The notes: generated by a model from the sequence alone, not told the origin. DNA of 39,923 nucleotides from a bacterium (GCA_020049465.1 JAIFKS010000140.1:1-39923); one strand, 5' to 3'. Shown: positions 1 to 6,919, counted from the stretch's first letter. Program-made: numbers and translations.

Positions 1-237
1 GTTTCCGCCCTGACGCCGCTCCGCGCGGTGGACGGCCCCCAGGACATCGAGGCGGGGCGCCACGGCATCCTGCTGCAGAAGCATGGCCGCCAGGCGGTGT
101 TCCTGCCGCAAGTGGCCACCGAACAGGGCTGGGATCTCGCCACCACGCTCACCAATCTGTGCCGCAAAGCCGGGCTGCCCGGCGACGCCTGGCGCGAAGG
201 GGCGCACCTGCGCGTTTTCGAGGCGGAAGTTTTCTAG
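1..237 (+). CDS. AMMECR1-domain protein (AmmeMemoRadiSam system protein A type), 3' end only
   Basis: The window opens inside this gene; 78 C-terminal residues remain, ending at TAG 235-237. They contain the family's conserved core: a L-T-P-L-R segment, G-R-H-G, F-L-P-Q-V-A, G-W-D and a K-A-G-L-P-G-D-A-W stretch, closing with F-E-A-E-V-F. AMMECR1-domain proteins are small cytosolic proteins often found next to a radical SAM enzyme and a Memo-like protein; their biochemical role is unsettled. The partner genes, if present, lie left of the window. The stop comes 131 bp before the next gene, whose likely promoter begins at the stop codon, so this gene probably belongs to a different transcription unit. 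Confidence 0.85.
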   Translation, partial: VSALTPLRAVDGPQDIEAGRHGILLQKHGRQAVFLPQVATEQGWDLATTLTNLCRKAGLPGDAWREGAHLRVFEAEVF

Positions 238-266
238 TTGTCCCCTGCCCGGTGGACGGCTATTTT
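238..266 (+). promoter_or_regulatory. Candidate sigma-70 promoter for the sphingolipid-type operon
   Basis: TTGTCC (238-243), a 17-nt spacer and TATTTT (261-266) give 4/6 matches to each consensus hexamer. The start site would fall near 273, leaving a leader of about 95 nt before the synthase gene at 369. It lies immediately after the stop of the AMMECR1 gene. Found by eye only. Confidence 0.4.
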
Positions 267-368
267 CAGCCCTTGCGTGTCCTGATGGCGGGGTAACCCC
301 TTACCTTCGCTCGATTCTGTTTGCCCGGGAACTCGCCGCGACGGCGGATCCCGAGGAAGGCGGTTCCG

Positions 369-1556
369 ATGGGTCTGCTCGACAAGGTCGGGAAGTTCCA
401 GTTGGCCAGAGAGCTGATGGCAGCGGACCTGTACAACTACTTCCGCGTGATCGAGTCCGCCCAGGAGAATACCGTCCGGTACAAGGGCAAAGAGATCATC
501 ATGCTGGGCAGCAACAACTATCTGGGGCTGACCAATCATCCGAAGGTGAAGGAAGCCGCGCGCGCGGCCATCGCCAAGTACGGCACCGGCTGCGCCGGCT
601 CGCGCTTCCTGAACGGCACGCTCGACATCCACATCGAGCTCGAAGAGAAGCTGGCCCGGCTGGTCGGCAAGCCCAAGGCGCTCGTGTTCTCGACGGGCTT
701 CATGGTCAACCAGGGCGTGCTCAGTTCGCTGGTGCAGCGCAACGAAACGATCATCGTCGACCGCACCGACCACGCCTCGATCATCGACGGCGCCCGCCTG
801 TCGTTCGCCGACGTGCGCAAGTTCAAGCATAACGACATGGACAATCTGGAACTGGTGCTGCAGAACGAGCGCGACCGCAACAAACTGATCGTGGTCGACG
901 GCGTCTTCTCCATGGAAGGCGACATTGCGCGTCTGCCGCAGATCGTCACCCTGGCCGAGAAGTACGATGCCGTGGTCATGGTCGACGACGCGCACGGCAT
1001 CGGCGTGCTGGGTGACCACGGCCGCGGCACCTGCAACCACTTCGGTCTCACCGACCGCGTGCACCTGATCATGGGAACGTTCAGCAAGTCGCTGGCGTCC
1101 GTCGGCGGCTTCATCGCCTCGGACGAGGACACCATCCACTTCATCCAGCACCAGGCGCGGGCCCTCATGTTCTCGGCGAGCATGCCGCCCGCTTCGGTCG
1201 CCTCGGTCTCGGCCGCGGTCGACGTGATGCTGGAGGAAACCTGGCGCCACGAGGCGCTGTGGCGCAACAACGACATCATGCGCGCCCGCCTGCAGTCAGC
1301 CGGCTTCAATACCGGCCCGAGCCAGACGCCGATCATCCCGGCGATCGCGGGCGAGGACATGACCGCCTTCGTGTTCTGCCGCCGGCTCATCGACGAGGGC
1401 GTGTTCGTCAATCCCGTCGTTTCCCCCGCCGTCGAGCAGGGCAACGCCCTGATCCGGCTGAGTCTCATGGCCACCCACACCGAGGACGAGATCCACAAGG
1501 CCATGGACATCATGGAACGCGTGGCACGGGAACTGAAAATCATCCCGGGCCGCTGA
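369..1556 (+). CDS. spt: Serine palmitoyltransferase-like PLP-dependent alpha-oxoamine synthase
   Basis: A 395-residue cytosolic fold-type I PLP enzyme. Alpha-oxoamine synthases condense an amino acid with an acyl thioester; serine palmitoyltransferase (SPT) makes 3-ketosphinganine from serine and a fatty acyl thioester, the first step of sphingolipid synthesis. The PLP lysine is K240 in G-T-F-S-K-S-L-A-S; D206 and H209 sit in V-D-D-A-H; H135 should stack on the ring. The segment G-C-A-G-S-R-F-L-N-G-T-L-D-I-H (74-88), F-K-H-N-D (152-156) and G-V-F-S-M-E-G-D (178-185) look like Bacteroides-type SPT rather than KBL or BioF. The ATG at 369 was chosen over an upstream in-frame ATG because GAGGAAGG precedes it by a normal spacing. 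The next three genes fit a ceramide pathway. A KBL- or BioF-like activity is the main alternative. Confidence 0.85.
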   Translation: MGLLDKVGKFQLARELMAADLYNYFRVIESAQENTVRYKGKEIIMLGSNNYLGLTNHPKVKEAARAAIAKYGTGCAGSRFLNGTLDIHIELEEKLARLVGKPKALVFSTGFMVNQGVLSSLVQRNETIIVDRTDHASIIDGARLSFADVRKFKHNDMDNLELVLQNERDRNKLIVVDGVFSMEGDIARLPQIVTLAEKYDAVVMVDDAHGIGVLGDHGRGTCNHFGLTDRVHLIMGTFSKSLASVGGFIASDEDTIHFIQHQARALMFSASMPPASVASVSAAVDVMLEETWRHEALWRNNDIMRARLQSAGFNTGPSQTPIIPAIAGEDMTAFVFCRRLIDEGVFVNPVVSPAVEQGNALIRLSLMATHTEDEIHKAMDIMERVARELKIIPGR

Positions 1557-1587
1557 CCCCCGTCGCGGCGCGGCCAAGGAGGGCGAC

Positions 1588-2712
1588 ATGGCCGTGAACA
1601 TCGTCCCGGTCGGCGCGGACCACAAGCTCCTGGACCGGTTCCTCAAGCTCCCCTTCGACGTCTACGGCGACGACCCCCATGTGGTCTTCCCGCTGCTGGG
1701 CGAACAGAAGAAATTCTTCAGCCGGCAACACAACCCGTTCTTCGATCACGCCGGGACCGAACTGTGGCTGGCGATGCGCGACGGTCGCGCCGTCGGCCGC
1801 ATCGCCGCCTGCGTCGACGCGACGAGCAACGCCCACCACCACGAGCAGGTGGGGTTCTTCGGTTTCTACGAAGTGTTCGACGACGCCGAGGCCGCCGAAG
1901 CCCTGCTGCGGACGGCCGCCGACTGGATCGCCGCGCGAGGCATGGACACGATGCGCGGACCGGGCTGCTTCACGTCGAACCACGACTGCTACGGCCTTCA
2001 GGTCGCCGGCCGCTTCGACCGGCCGATGATCGGCATGCCGTACAACCCCCGCTATTACGAAAAGCACTTCGCCGATTTCGGCCTGGCCGGCGCCAAGGAC
2101 CTGTTCGCCTGGTGGATGGAAACCGGCGGCGTGATGCCGGCGAAGATGCAGGAGATGATCGACCGCGTGCTGGAGCGTCCCGGCCTGGTGATCCGCCCGT
2201 TCGACATGAAGCACTTCCTGGCCGAGGCCTCGCTGGTCCGCGAACTGTACAACCGTTGCTGGAGCGAGAACTGGGGATTCATCCCGCTCAGCGATGCTGA
2301 ATTCGCCTACATGGCCAAGGACATGAAATCGATGGTGGATGCCGATTTCATGCTGGTCGCCGAACTGGAAGGCCAACCGGTCGGCTTCGCCCTGACCATC
2401 CCCGATTTCAACCAGGCGACCCAGCCGCTGCGGGGGCGCCTGCTCCCGTTCGGCTGGCTGAAGTTCCTGCTCGGCAAGCGGAAGATCCTTTCGGCGCGGT
2501 GCATCCTGATGGGCGTGCTGCCCGAGCACCGCAAGCTGGGCATCGACATGGGCCTGGTCTACAAGACGATGCAGTCGGCCTTCGCCAAGGGCATCACCCA
2601 CGGCGAGTGCTCGTGGATCCTGGCCGACAACCGGGCGATGAACCGGATCCTCGAAGGCTACGGCGCCGAGTGCTACAAGACCTACCGCGTCTACGAGAAG
2701 AAACTGGCATGA
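1588..2712 (+). CDS. GNAT-fold acyltransferase, candidate bacterial ceramide synthase
   Basis: A 374-residue soluble protein. Its C-terminal half has a GNAT acyl-CoA-binding signature, G-V-L-P-E-H-R-K-L-G-I-D (309-320), and the typical N-R-A-M-N-R-I-L-E-G-Y-G-A ending (348-360). The N-terminal half has conserved N-P-F-F-D-H-A (49-55) and V-G-F-F-G-F-Y-E (88-95), as in the large GNAT-like proteins that include the Caulobacter ceramide synthase. In that established pathway the enzyme N-acylates 3-ketosphinganine before reduction. The ATG at 1588 follows AAGGAGG with a 5-nt spacer and lies 31 bp after the synthase stop. The stop overlaps the next start (ATGA), so translation is probably coupled. 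The acyltransferase fold is fairly clear; the substrate is inferred from context. Confidence 0.7.
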   Translation: MAVNIVPVGADHKLLDRFLKLPFDVYGDDPHVVFPLLGEQKKFFSRQHNPFFDHAGTELWLAMRDGRAVGRIAACVDATSNAHHHEQVGFFGFYEVFDDAEAAEALLRTAADWIAARGMDTMRGPGCFTSNHDCYGLQVAGRFDRPMIGMPYNPRYYEKHFADFGLAGAKDLFAWWMETGGVMPAKMQEMIDRVLERPGLVIRPFDMKHFLAEASLVRELYNRCWSENWGFIPLSDAEFAYMAKDMKSMVDADFMLVAELEGQPVGFALTIPDFNQATQPLRGRLLPFGWLKFLLGKRKILSARCILMGVLPEHRKLGIDMGLVYKTMQSAFAKGITHGECSWILADNRAMNRILEGYGAECYKTYRVYEKKLA

Positions 2713-3710
2713 CCACCGCCGGTCCGGGAGCGGACAGACTGGTCGTCCTGACCGGCGCCTCGGGCTTCCTGGGCAGCCATCTGGCCGAGGCGCTGCTGGG
2801 CGACGGTTGGCGCGTCCGCGCCACTTGCCGCGCCGACAGTGACCGCCGCTGGCTGGCCGATCGGCCCGTCGAGTGGCGGGTCAGCGATCTGCACAGCGCC
2901 GAGGATTGCCGGGCGCTCGTCCACGGAGCGCACACCGTGATCCACTGCGCCGGCGTGGTCTCGGCCCTGCGCGAGAGCGACTACCAGCGCGGCAACGTCG
3001 AGACGACCGCCAACCTGATCAGGAGCGCCTCCTTCTCGCTGCCGGGCGACGGCGCCTTCATCCTGGTCTCGAGCCTGGCCGCGCACGGACCGGCGGGACT
3101 GGACCGCCCCGCGGTCGAGAGCGACCCCTGCCGCCCGATCACGGCCTACGGCCGCAGCAAGCTGGCGGCCGAGGAGCTGGTCGTCGGCCAGGCCTGGCCT
3201 TTTCGCACGGCGGCCATCCGCCCACCCGCCCTGTGCGGCCCCCGCGACCGCGCCTTCCTGCCGCTCCTGCACTACGCGTACCAGGGCTGGACGGCGCGCT
3301 TCGGCCGGCGGATGACCGGCCTGTCGCTGCTGGACGGCCGCGATGCCGCCGCCGCCGTGGCCGCCGTGGCCCGGACGCCGGCCGCGCGCGGCGTCTACTT
3401 CGCCGAGGACGGCCGCAAGGGTTACAGCTGGGACGACCTCAACGCGGCGCTGGCCCGCGCGGTCGAACGCCCGGTGCGTTCGGTGACCGTGCCTCTTCGC
3501 GCCCTGCGGCTGGCCGGGCGCCTGAGCGGCGGCTGGCGACCGGGCCGGCTGTCCGTCCTGGGACCGGACCGCCTGCGCGACCTGGACACCGACGGCTGGG
3601 TGTGCGACGGCAGCCTTCTGACGGCCGCGACCGGATTCGTCGCCGCGCGCGACGCCGCCGCCAGCTTCACCGACGCCGTGCTGTTCTACCGGAAGGCCGG
3701 CTGGCTGTGA
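2709..3710 (+). CDS. NAD(P)-dependent epimerase/reductase, candidate ceramide reductase (CerR-like)
   Basis: A 333-residue extended short-chain dehydrogenase. The Rossmann dinucleotide motif T-G-A-S-G-F-L-G is at 15-22, the V-I-H-C-A-G segment at 77-82, the active-site serine pair at S121-S122, and the catalytic Y-G-R-S-K gives Y147 and K151. The family includes sugar epimerases, sterol dehydrogenases and, in Caulobacter, CerR, which reduces the 3-keto group of the sphingoid base after N-acylation. Its position between an SPT/acyltransferase pair and a lipid phosphatase favours the last role. Start and stop both overlap the neighbours (ATGA at 2709-2712; GTGA at 3707-3710), so it is in the middle of a coupled operon. 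Substrate assignment is inference. Confidence 0.72.
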   Translation: MTTAGPGADRLVVLTGASGFLGSHLAEALLGDGWRVRATCRADSDRRWLADRPVEWRVSDLHSAEDCRALVHGAHTVIHCAGVVSALRESDYQRGNVETTANLIRSASFSLPGDGAFILVSSLAAHGPAGLDRPAVESDPCRPITAYGRSKLAAEELVVGQAWPFRTAAIRPPALCGPRDRAFLPLLHYAYQGWTARFGRRMTGLSLLDGRDAAAAVAAVARTPAARGVYFAEDGRKGYSWDDLNAALARAVERPVRSVTVPLRALRLAGRLSGGWRPGRLSVLGPDRLRDLDTDGWVCDGSLLTAATGFVAARDAAASFTDAVLFYRKAGWL

Positions 3711-4630
3711 GCATACGCCGCCACCTGGTCAACCTTTCGCTGCGGCGGATGAACCACGACCGCCTGACGGTCGTCTACCTTTCGCTCAGCGCGTTCTATC
3801 CGGTGCTGAAGCCCTCGGTGTTTCCCGATCCCTGGGCCAACGCCGCGCTGCATCTGGGCCTGGCTGTGCTCGTGTGGTTCGTCCCGCCGCTGATGCGCGC
3901 GAGCGGACACACGTTGTGGCGCCTGCTGGGCGAGATCTACCTGCCCCTCATCTTCCCGCTGTTCTACGCGGAGATGGAGCATCTGGGCCTGATCTACTTC
4001 CCGTTCGAGGGAAGCCTGGATCCCGCGCTCATCAGCCTCGAACAGTGGATTTTCGGATTCCAGCCCAGCATCACCTGGTCGCAGGTCTGGCCCTGGCCGT
4101 GGTTCCACGAACTGATGGAATTCGCCTATTTCACGTACTACTTCCTGGCCGCCGCCTACGTGTGGCTGGTCATGCGCGCGCCGGGCCCCGACCGCGAGCG
4201 CCGCTGGGACGCGCTGCGCGACTTCGTGCGCGACCTGAGCGTGACCATGCTCATCTGCTACACGTTCTACACGCTGTTCCCGGCCTGGGGACCGAAATAT
4301 TTCCGTCTGGGCTATGTCGAGGTCGGCGGCGGGCCGTTCACGGCGATCATGCGCCACATCCACGAGAACGGCGCCATCCTGGGCGCCGCCTTCCCCTCGA
4401 GCCACGTGGCCGCGTCGCTCATTCCCTGGTGGCACACCTGGCGCCGCTTCCCGCGCCACCGCTGGTGGATGACGACGCTGTTCGTGCTGCTGTGCATGTC
4501 GACGGTCTACAACCGCTACCACTACGTGGTGGATGTGTTCGCCGGGCTGTTGCTGGGCGCGCTCGTCATGTACGCCGGCTCGCGGCTCGGCGATACCGCG
4601 CGCGACCGTCTGCGCCGGCGTTGGCGCTGA
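3707..4630 (+). CDS. PAP2/AUR1-like integral membrane phosphatase or phosphotransferase
   Basis: A 307-residue polytopic membrane protein with about six hydrophobic segments (roughly 22-40, 47-64, 75-98, 139-157, 178-193, 255-290). The PAP2 catalytic core is visible: F-P-S-S-H-V-A (229-235, with H233) and N-R-Y-H-Y-V-V-D-V (269-277, with R270, H272, D276). PAP2 enzymes act on lipid phosphates at the membrane; the AUR1 branch transfers inositol phosphate to ceramide. As fourth gene of the operon it could dephosphorylate a sphingoid lipid phosphate or attach a head group. The GTG start overlaps the previous stop by four bases; an in-frame ATG at 3749 is the alternative. Membrane and PAP2 calls are secure; the substrate is not. 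Confidence 0.8.
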   Translation: MSIRRHLVNLSLRRMNHDRLTVVYLSLSAFYPVLKPSVFPDPWANAALHLGLAVLVWFVPPLMRASGHTLWRLLGEIYLPLIFPLFYAEMEHLGLIYFPFEGSLDPALISLEQWIFGFQPSITWSQVWPWPWFHELMEFAYFTYYFLAAAYVWLVMRAPGPDRERRWDALRDFVRDLSVTMLICYTFYTLFPAWGPKYFRLGYVEVGGGPFTAIMRHIHENGAILGAAFPSSHVAASLIPWWHTWRRFPRHRWWMTTLFVLLCMSTVYNRYHYVVDVFAGLLLGALVMYAGSRLGDTARDRLRRRWR

Positions 4631-4641
4631 GGCGGACTCCG

Positions 4642-4670
4642 AAAAAACAGCCCCCGCCGAGGCGGGGGCC
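4642..4670 (-). terminator. Rho-independent terminator of the secreted-protein gene
   Basis: An 8-bp GC hairpin (arms GCCCCCGC and GCGGGGGC, 4650-4669) is followed on the minus strand by TGTTTTTT. It lies between the convergent stops of the PAP2 gene (4630) and the secreted-protein gene (4701). The U-tract points to the minus transcript; the hairpin may also slow the plus-strand operon. Confidence 0.8.
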
Positions 4671-4700
4671 GTAAACCCAGATCGATGCGGCGCGGACGCC

Positions 4701-5276
4701 TTAGCGGAACAGGCTCTTGACCTGACCCCAGCTCGTACCCTGATCCGACGTCTGCGTCGAAACCGAGGCGACCGGGATCGACGGATCACCCGAGGCGACG
4801 ACGACCTGCTGCCAGATGTCGCCCGGCAGGCGCACACAGGGCAGGTTGCCGGGCACCGCCGGCGACGCCACCGCACCCAGGAAGAACTCGGCGTTCTCGA
4901 GGGCCGTCGATTCCACCGTGAACACGGCCAGCTTGGTCAGCATGGTCGCGGGCATCGGCGTGGACATGGTGGCGGCGAAGTCGGTCGGACCGCCGGACGT
5001 CGCCGTGGCGCCCACCGGCAACTCGACACCGGTGATGAGAGCGCCGCCGACGATGGCGAACGAAGTCTGCCAGCCCGTGATGAATTCCATGGTGGGTCGG
5101 GTCAAAATAAGGTCGACCTGGTACGTGCCCGGCGCCAGCAGGCTCAGGTCGACGGAGCCGGCCTCCGGGTCGAAATAAAGCCCCAGGGCATCGGGACCCG
5201 GCAGGACCTGATCGGCGGTCGCCACGACCGGCAACAACAGAAGCGTCGCCAACATCATCCAGCGCATGTTTCGCAT
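4701..5276 (-). CDS. Secreted protein of unknown function, paralogue of the gene at 10794-11378
   Basis: A 191-residue protein with a clear Sec signal peptide: a short basic start, a hydrophobic run and a V-A-T-A cleavage region near residue 21. The mature part is rich in small and beta-forming residues, suggesting a beta-sandwich. It shares with the second secreted protein a P-D-x-[LI]-G-[LI]-Y opening, an L-[IL]-[LM]-T-R-P-T segment, a P-x-D-F segment and the ending S-W-x-x-[VL]-K-[SA]-L-F-R. I recognise no named domain. The ATG at 5276 was preferred over an upstream in-frame start because AGGGGAAG precedes it and the signal peptide then begins at residue 1. It has its own promoter and terminator and is monocistronic. 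Confidence 0.8.
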   Translation of the reverse strand: MRNMRWMMLATLLLLPVVATADQVLPGPDALGLYFDPEAGSVDLSLLAPGTYQVDLILTRPTMEFITGWQTSFAIVGGALITGVELPVGATATSGGPTDFAATMSTPMPATMLTKLAVFTVESTALENAEFFLGAVASPAVPGNLPCVRLPGDIWQQVVVASGDPSIPVASVSTQTSDQGTSWGQVKSLFR

Positions 5277-5373
5277 GTACTTCCCCTGATATCGATCCCT
5301 GACGGACGGCACCCCCACCGGCCATCGGTGCGCGTTTTCACTCGGACCGTGGAAACGCAGGCATCCATGGGAG

Positions 5374-5402
5374 ATAATAGCGCACTATAGATCATTTTTC
5401 AA
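5374..5402 (-). promoter_or_regulatory. Candidate sigma-70 promoter for the secreted-protein gene
   Basis: Read on the minus strand: TTGAAA, 17-nt spacer, TATTAT (5/6 to the -10 consensus). It lies in a strikingly AT-rich island (about 5370-5450) in otherwise GC-rich DNA, and gives a leader of roughly 90 nt to the ATG at 5276. Confidence 0.45.
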
Positions 5403-5501
5403 CAGTAAAAATAACCATAATGGGCTGTTATGCTATTTTTAGCGCTCAAACGACAATTTCAGCACACCGTCGCCGACGAACCGCCGGCCCAGGGCTCAGC
5501 C

Positions 5502-5714
5502 TCAGGTGAATCCGCCGGACCCGCAGGCCCCACCCCGCAGGCCGCCCCCGGTCGACGGGTCGCCACCACCGGTGGCGAACGCGGAAAGACCGCGCGTCAC
5601 TTCCGGGGACTGGCACGCCGGGCAGGCGACATCGCCGGCCTCGAGTTCGGCCAGGCTGAGAAGTTCCTCGAAGACTTTGCCGCACTTCAGGCAGCTGAAC
5701 TCGAACAGGGGCAT
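5502..5714 (-). CDS. FmdB-family zinc ribbon protein
   Basis: A 70-residue protein beginning M-P-L-F-E-F-S-C. Two C-x-x-C pairs (C8/C11 and C32/C35) form a zinc ribbon; F-E-E-L follows the first pair and P-A-C-Q-S-P-E-V the second, as in FmdB-family regulators. The tail is a Gly-rich stretch with an isolated Cys. The family is linked to regulation in some bacteria, but the molecular role of most members is unknown. Start ATG 5714 is preceded by GGAGGAG at good spacing. It lies 143 bp downstream of a tiny membrane-protein gene on the same strand and probably shares its promoter at 6005-6033. Confidence 0.85.
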   Translation of the reverse strand: MPLFEFSCLKCGKVFEELLSLAELEAGDVACPACQSPEVTRGLSAFATGGGDPSTGGGLRGGACGSGGFT

Positions 5715-5857
5715 GATCACTCCTCCAGGCCCGCGGCCGTGCGTCCGGCGCGGGACCGCCATCAGGACGGGTCGTCGGACGGTTTCACATCGGAAGTCGG
5801 ACTCTTGGCGGAACCCTTCGAATCCCGATCACCGATCGGGCACACTTTGTCAGGGCC

Positions 5858-5941
5858 TCAGCCGGGGCGGATCCCGAATCGCGGCAGCACGAACTGCACC
5901 ACCACGAAATAGGCCACCAGGAAGATGATGAATCCTTCCAC
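5858..5941 (-). CDS. Putative 27-residue single-pass membrane microprotein
   Basis: The reading frame starts at GTG (5939-5941) after AAGGAG with a short spacer. The product has one hydrophobic helix (residues 4-19), then V-L-P-R-F-G-I-R-P-G and a TGA. An overlapping ATG frame starting one base upstream gives a less plausible polar, Trp/Ser-rich peptide. A promoter-like pair and a hairpin-bearing leader lie just upstream, and the FmdB gene follows on the same strand. The function is unknown. The call rests on start context and helix pattern only, so it could still be a chance ORF. Confidence 0.5.
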   Translation of the reverse strand: MEGFIIFLVAYFVVVQFVLPRFGIRPG

Positions 5942-5963
5942 ATCGCTCCTTGGGGACGAGGGC

Positions 5964-5981
5964 GGCCGACTTCGGTCGGCC
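5964..5981 (-). other. Hairpin in the leader of the microprotein-FmdB transcript
   Basis: A perfect 7-bp stem (GGCCGAC with GTCGGCC) closes a four-base loop, which reads CGAA on the transcribed strand. It sits between the candidate promoter (6005-6033) and the microprotein start (5941). No U-tract follows, so it is not an intrinsic terminator; it may stabilise or regulate the leader. Confidence 0.4.
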
Positions 5982-6004
5982 CTAACGGTTGCATACTTTC
6001 CTAG

Positions 6005-6033
6005 ATGATAATATGATTCTCCACAAACGTCAA
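6005..6033 (-). promoter_or_regulatory. Candidate sigma-70 promoter for the microprotein-FmdB unit
   Basis: On the minus strand: TTGACG (5/6), 17-nt spacer, TATCAT. The pair lies in a locally AT-rich patch about 65 nt upstream of the GTG at 5941. A second overlapping TATTAT gives a shorter spacer. Confidence 0.5.
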
Positions 6034-6094
6034 GAGAGCCGCCAATCCGTTGACGGACAATCAGTTGGCGCCGAGCCGGCTGCGGACACAATTT

Positions 6095-6122
6095 CCGCGG
6101 CACCGCCTAGAAGGTGCCGCGG
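6095..6122 (-). other. Inverted repeat enclosing the stop codon of the SDR gene
   Basis: A perfect 10-bp stem (CCGCGGCACC / GGTGCCGCGG) carries the TAG of the SDR gene in its 8-nt loop. The minus transcript then reads AAATTGTG, with no proper U-tract. It is probably a 3'-end-stabilising or rho-assisted termination structure. Confidence 0.4.
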
Positions 6123-6919
6123 ACCCAGCCGCCGTCGGCGACCACGCACTGTCCGGTGATGTAGCCCGCCGCCCCGGACATCAGGAAGACGACCAGCGCC
6201 GCCAGTTCGTCCGCCTCGCCCAGCCGCCCCAGCGGGATCTCGCGCGTCCAGCCCTCGATCACCTGTTCACGGGTGGCCCCGGTCTGCTCCTGCTTGCGGG
6301 TGATCAGGCGCTCGACCGCACTGGTCAGATGAAACCCGGGCGCCACCGCGTTGACCGTGACCCCGGAAGCGGCGACCTCCAGGGAGAGCGTGCGGACCAG
6401 GGCCTGCACCGCCGGACGCAGCACGCTCGAGAGCATCAGGTTCTCCACCGGCTGGTAGACGCTGACCGAGGTGATGCACACGACGCGGCCCCGGCGGCGC
6501 TCGACCATCCCGGGCACGACGAGCCGGCACAGCCGCACGGCGCTTTCGACCGTCAGCCGGTAGGCCGCCTCCCAGGCGGACAGGTCCAGGTCGGCGAAAT
6601 TGCCGGCCGGCGGCCCGCCGGCGTTGACCAGCAGCAGGTCCGGCGGTCCCAGTTCGGCCGTGGTCCGCGCCAGGGCCTCGCGCAACTGGGCGTCGTCCGT
6701 CACGTCGGCTGCCAGGGGCAGCACGCACCCCGCGCCGGCGCCGTGGACCCGCGCGCCCTCGCGGGCCACCTCCGCCGCCGTTTCCCGGAGCGCTTCCGGC
6801 CCCCGCGCCAGCAAGGCGACAGCGGCGCCCTCTGCGGCAAGACGCAGGGCCACGGCGCGGCCGAATCCTCTCGATCCTCCGGTGATCAGAGCCGTACGGC
6901 CCGCCAGTCCCAGGTCCAT
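6107..6919 (-). CDS. Short-chain dehydrogenase/reductase with non-canonical active site
   Basis: A 270-residue classical SDR-fold protein resembling FabG-type 3-oxoacyl-ACP reductases. The cofactor motif T-G-G-S-R-G-F-G is at 13-20, N-A-G-G at 99-102, the candidate catalytic serine at S151 or S153, and the C-terminal V-N-A-V-A-P-G-F is intact. The Y-x-x-x-K pair is absent: the aligned positions are S164 and R168, within L-M-L-S-S-V-L-R-P-A-V. An SDR subgroup with a similar L-S-N/S-x-x-R segment exists, so this may be lineage-typical rather than a dead enzyme. The ATG at 6919 (GGAAGGGG upstream) places the Rossmann strand at residue 8; longer in-frame starts add an unrelated Pro/Arg-rich leader. 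Substrate unknown. Confidence 0.8.
   Translation of the reverse strand: MDLGLAGRTALITGGSRGFGRAVALRLAAEGAAVALLARGPEALRETAAEVAREGARVHGAGAGCVLPLAADVTDDAQLREALARTTAELGPPDLLLVNAGGPPAGNFADLDLSAWEAAYRLTVESAVRLCRLVVPGMVERRRGRVVCITSVSVYQPVENLMLSSVLRPAVQALVRTLSLEVAASGVTVNAVAPGFHLTSAVERLITRKQEQTGATREQVIEGWTREIPLGRLGEADELAALVVFLMSGAAGYITGQCVVADGGWVRGTF

Noticed and set aside
234..1250. Minus-strand open frame opposite the synthase gene
   Set aside because: It is antisense to a clear PLP enzyme and rich in His/Val/Asp, as expected for a shadow frame.
2873..4630. A longer reading frame that would extend the PAP2 protein upstream by 278 residues
   Set aside because: The extension runs out of frame through the epimerase gene and is Arg/Pro/Gly-rich. 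The GTG at 3707, overlapping the epimerase stop, is the sensible start.
5785..5994. Alternative ATG frame over the microprotein gene
   Set aside because: It encodes a Trp/Ser-rich polar peptide without helix or family features; the GTG frame gives a coherent membrane helix.
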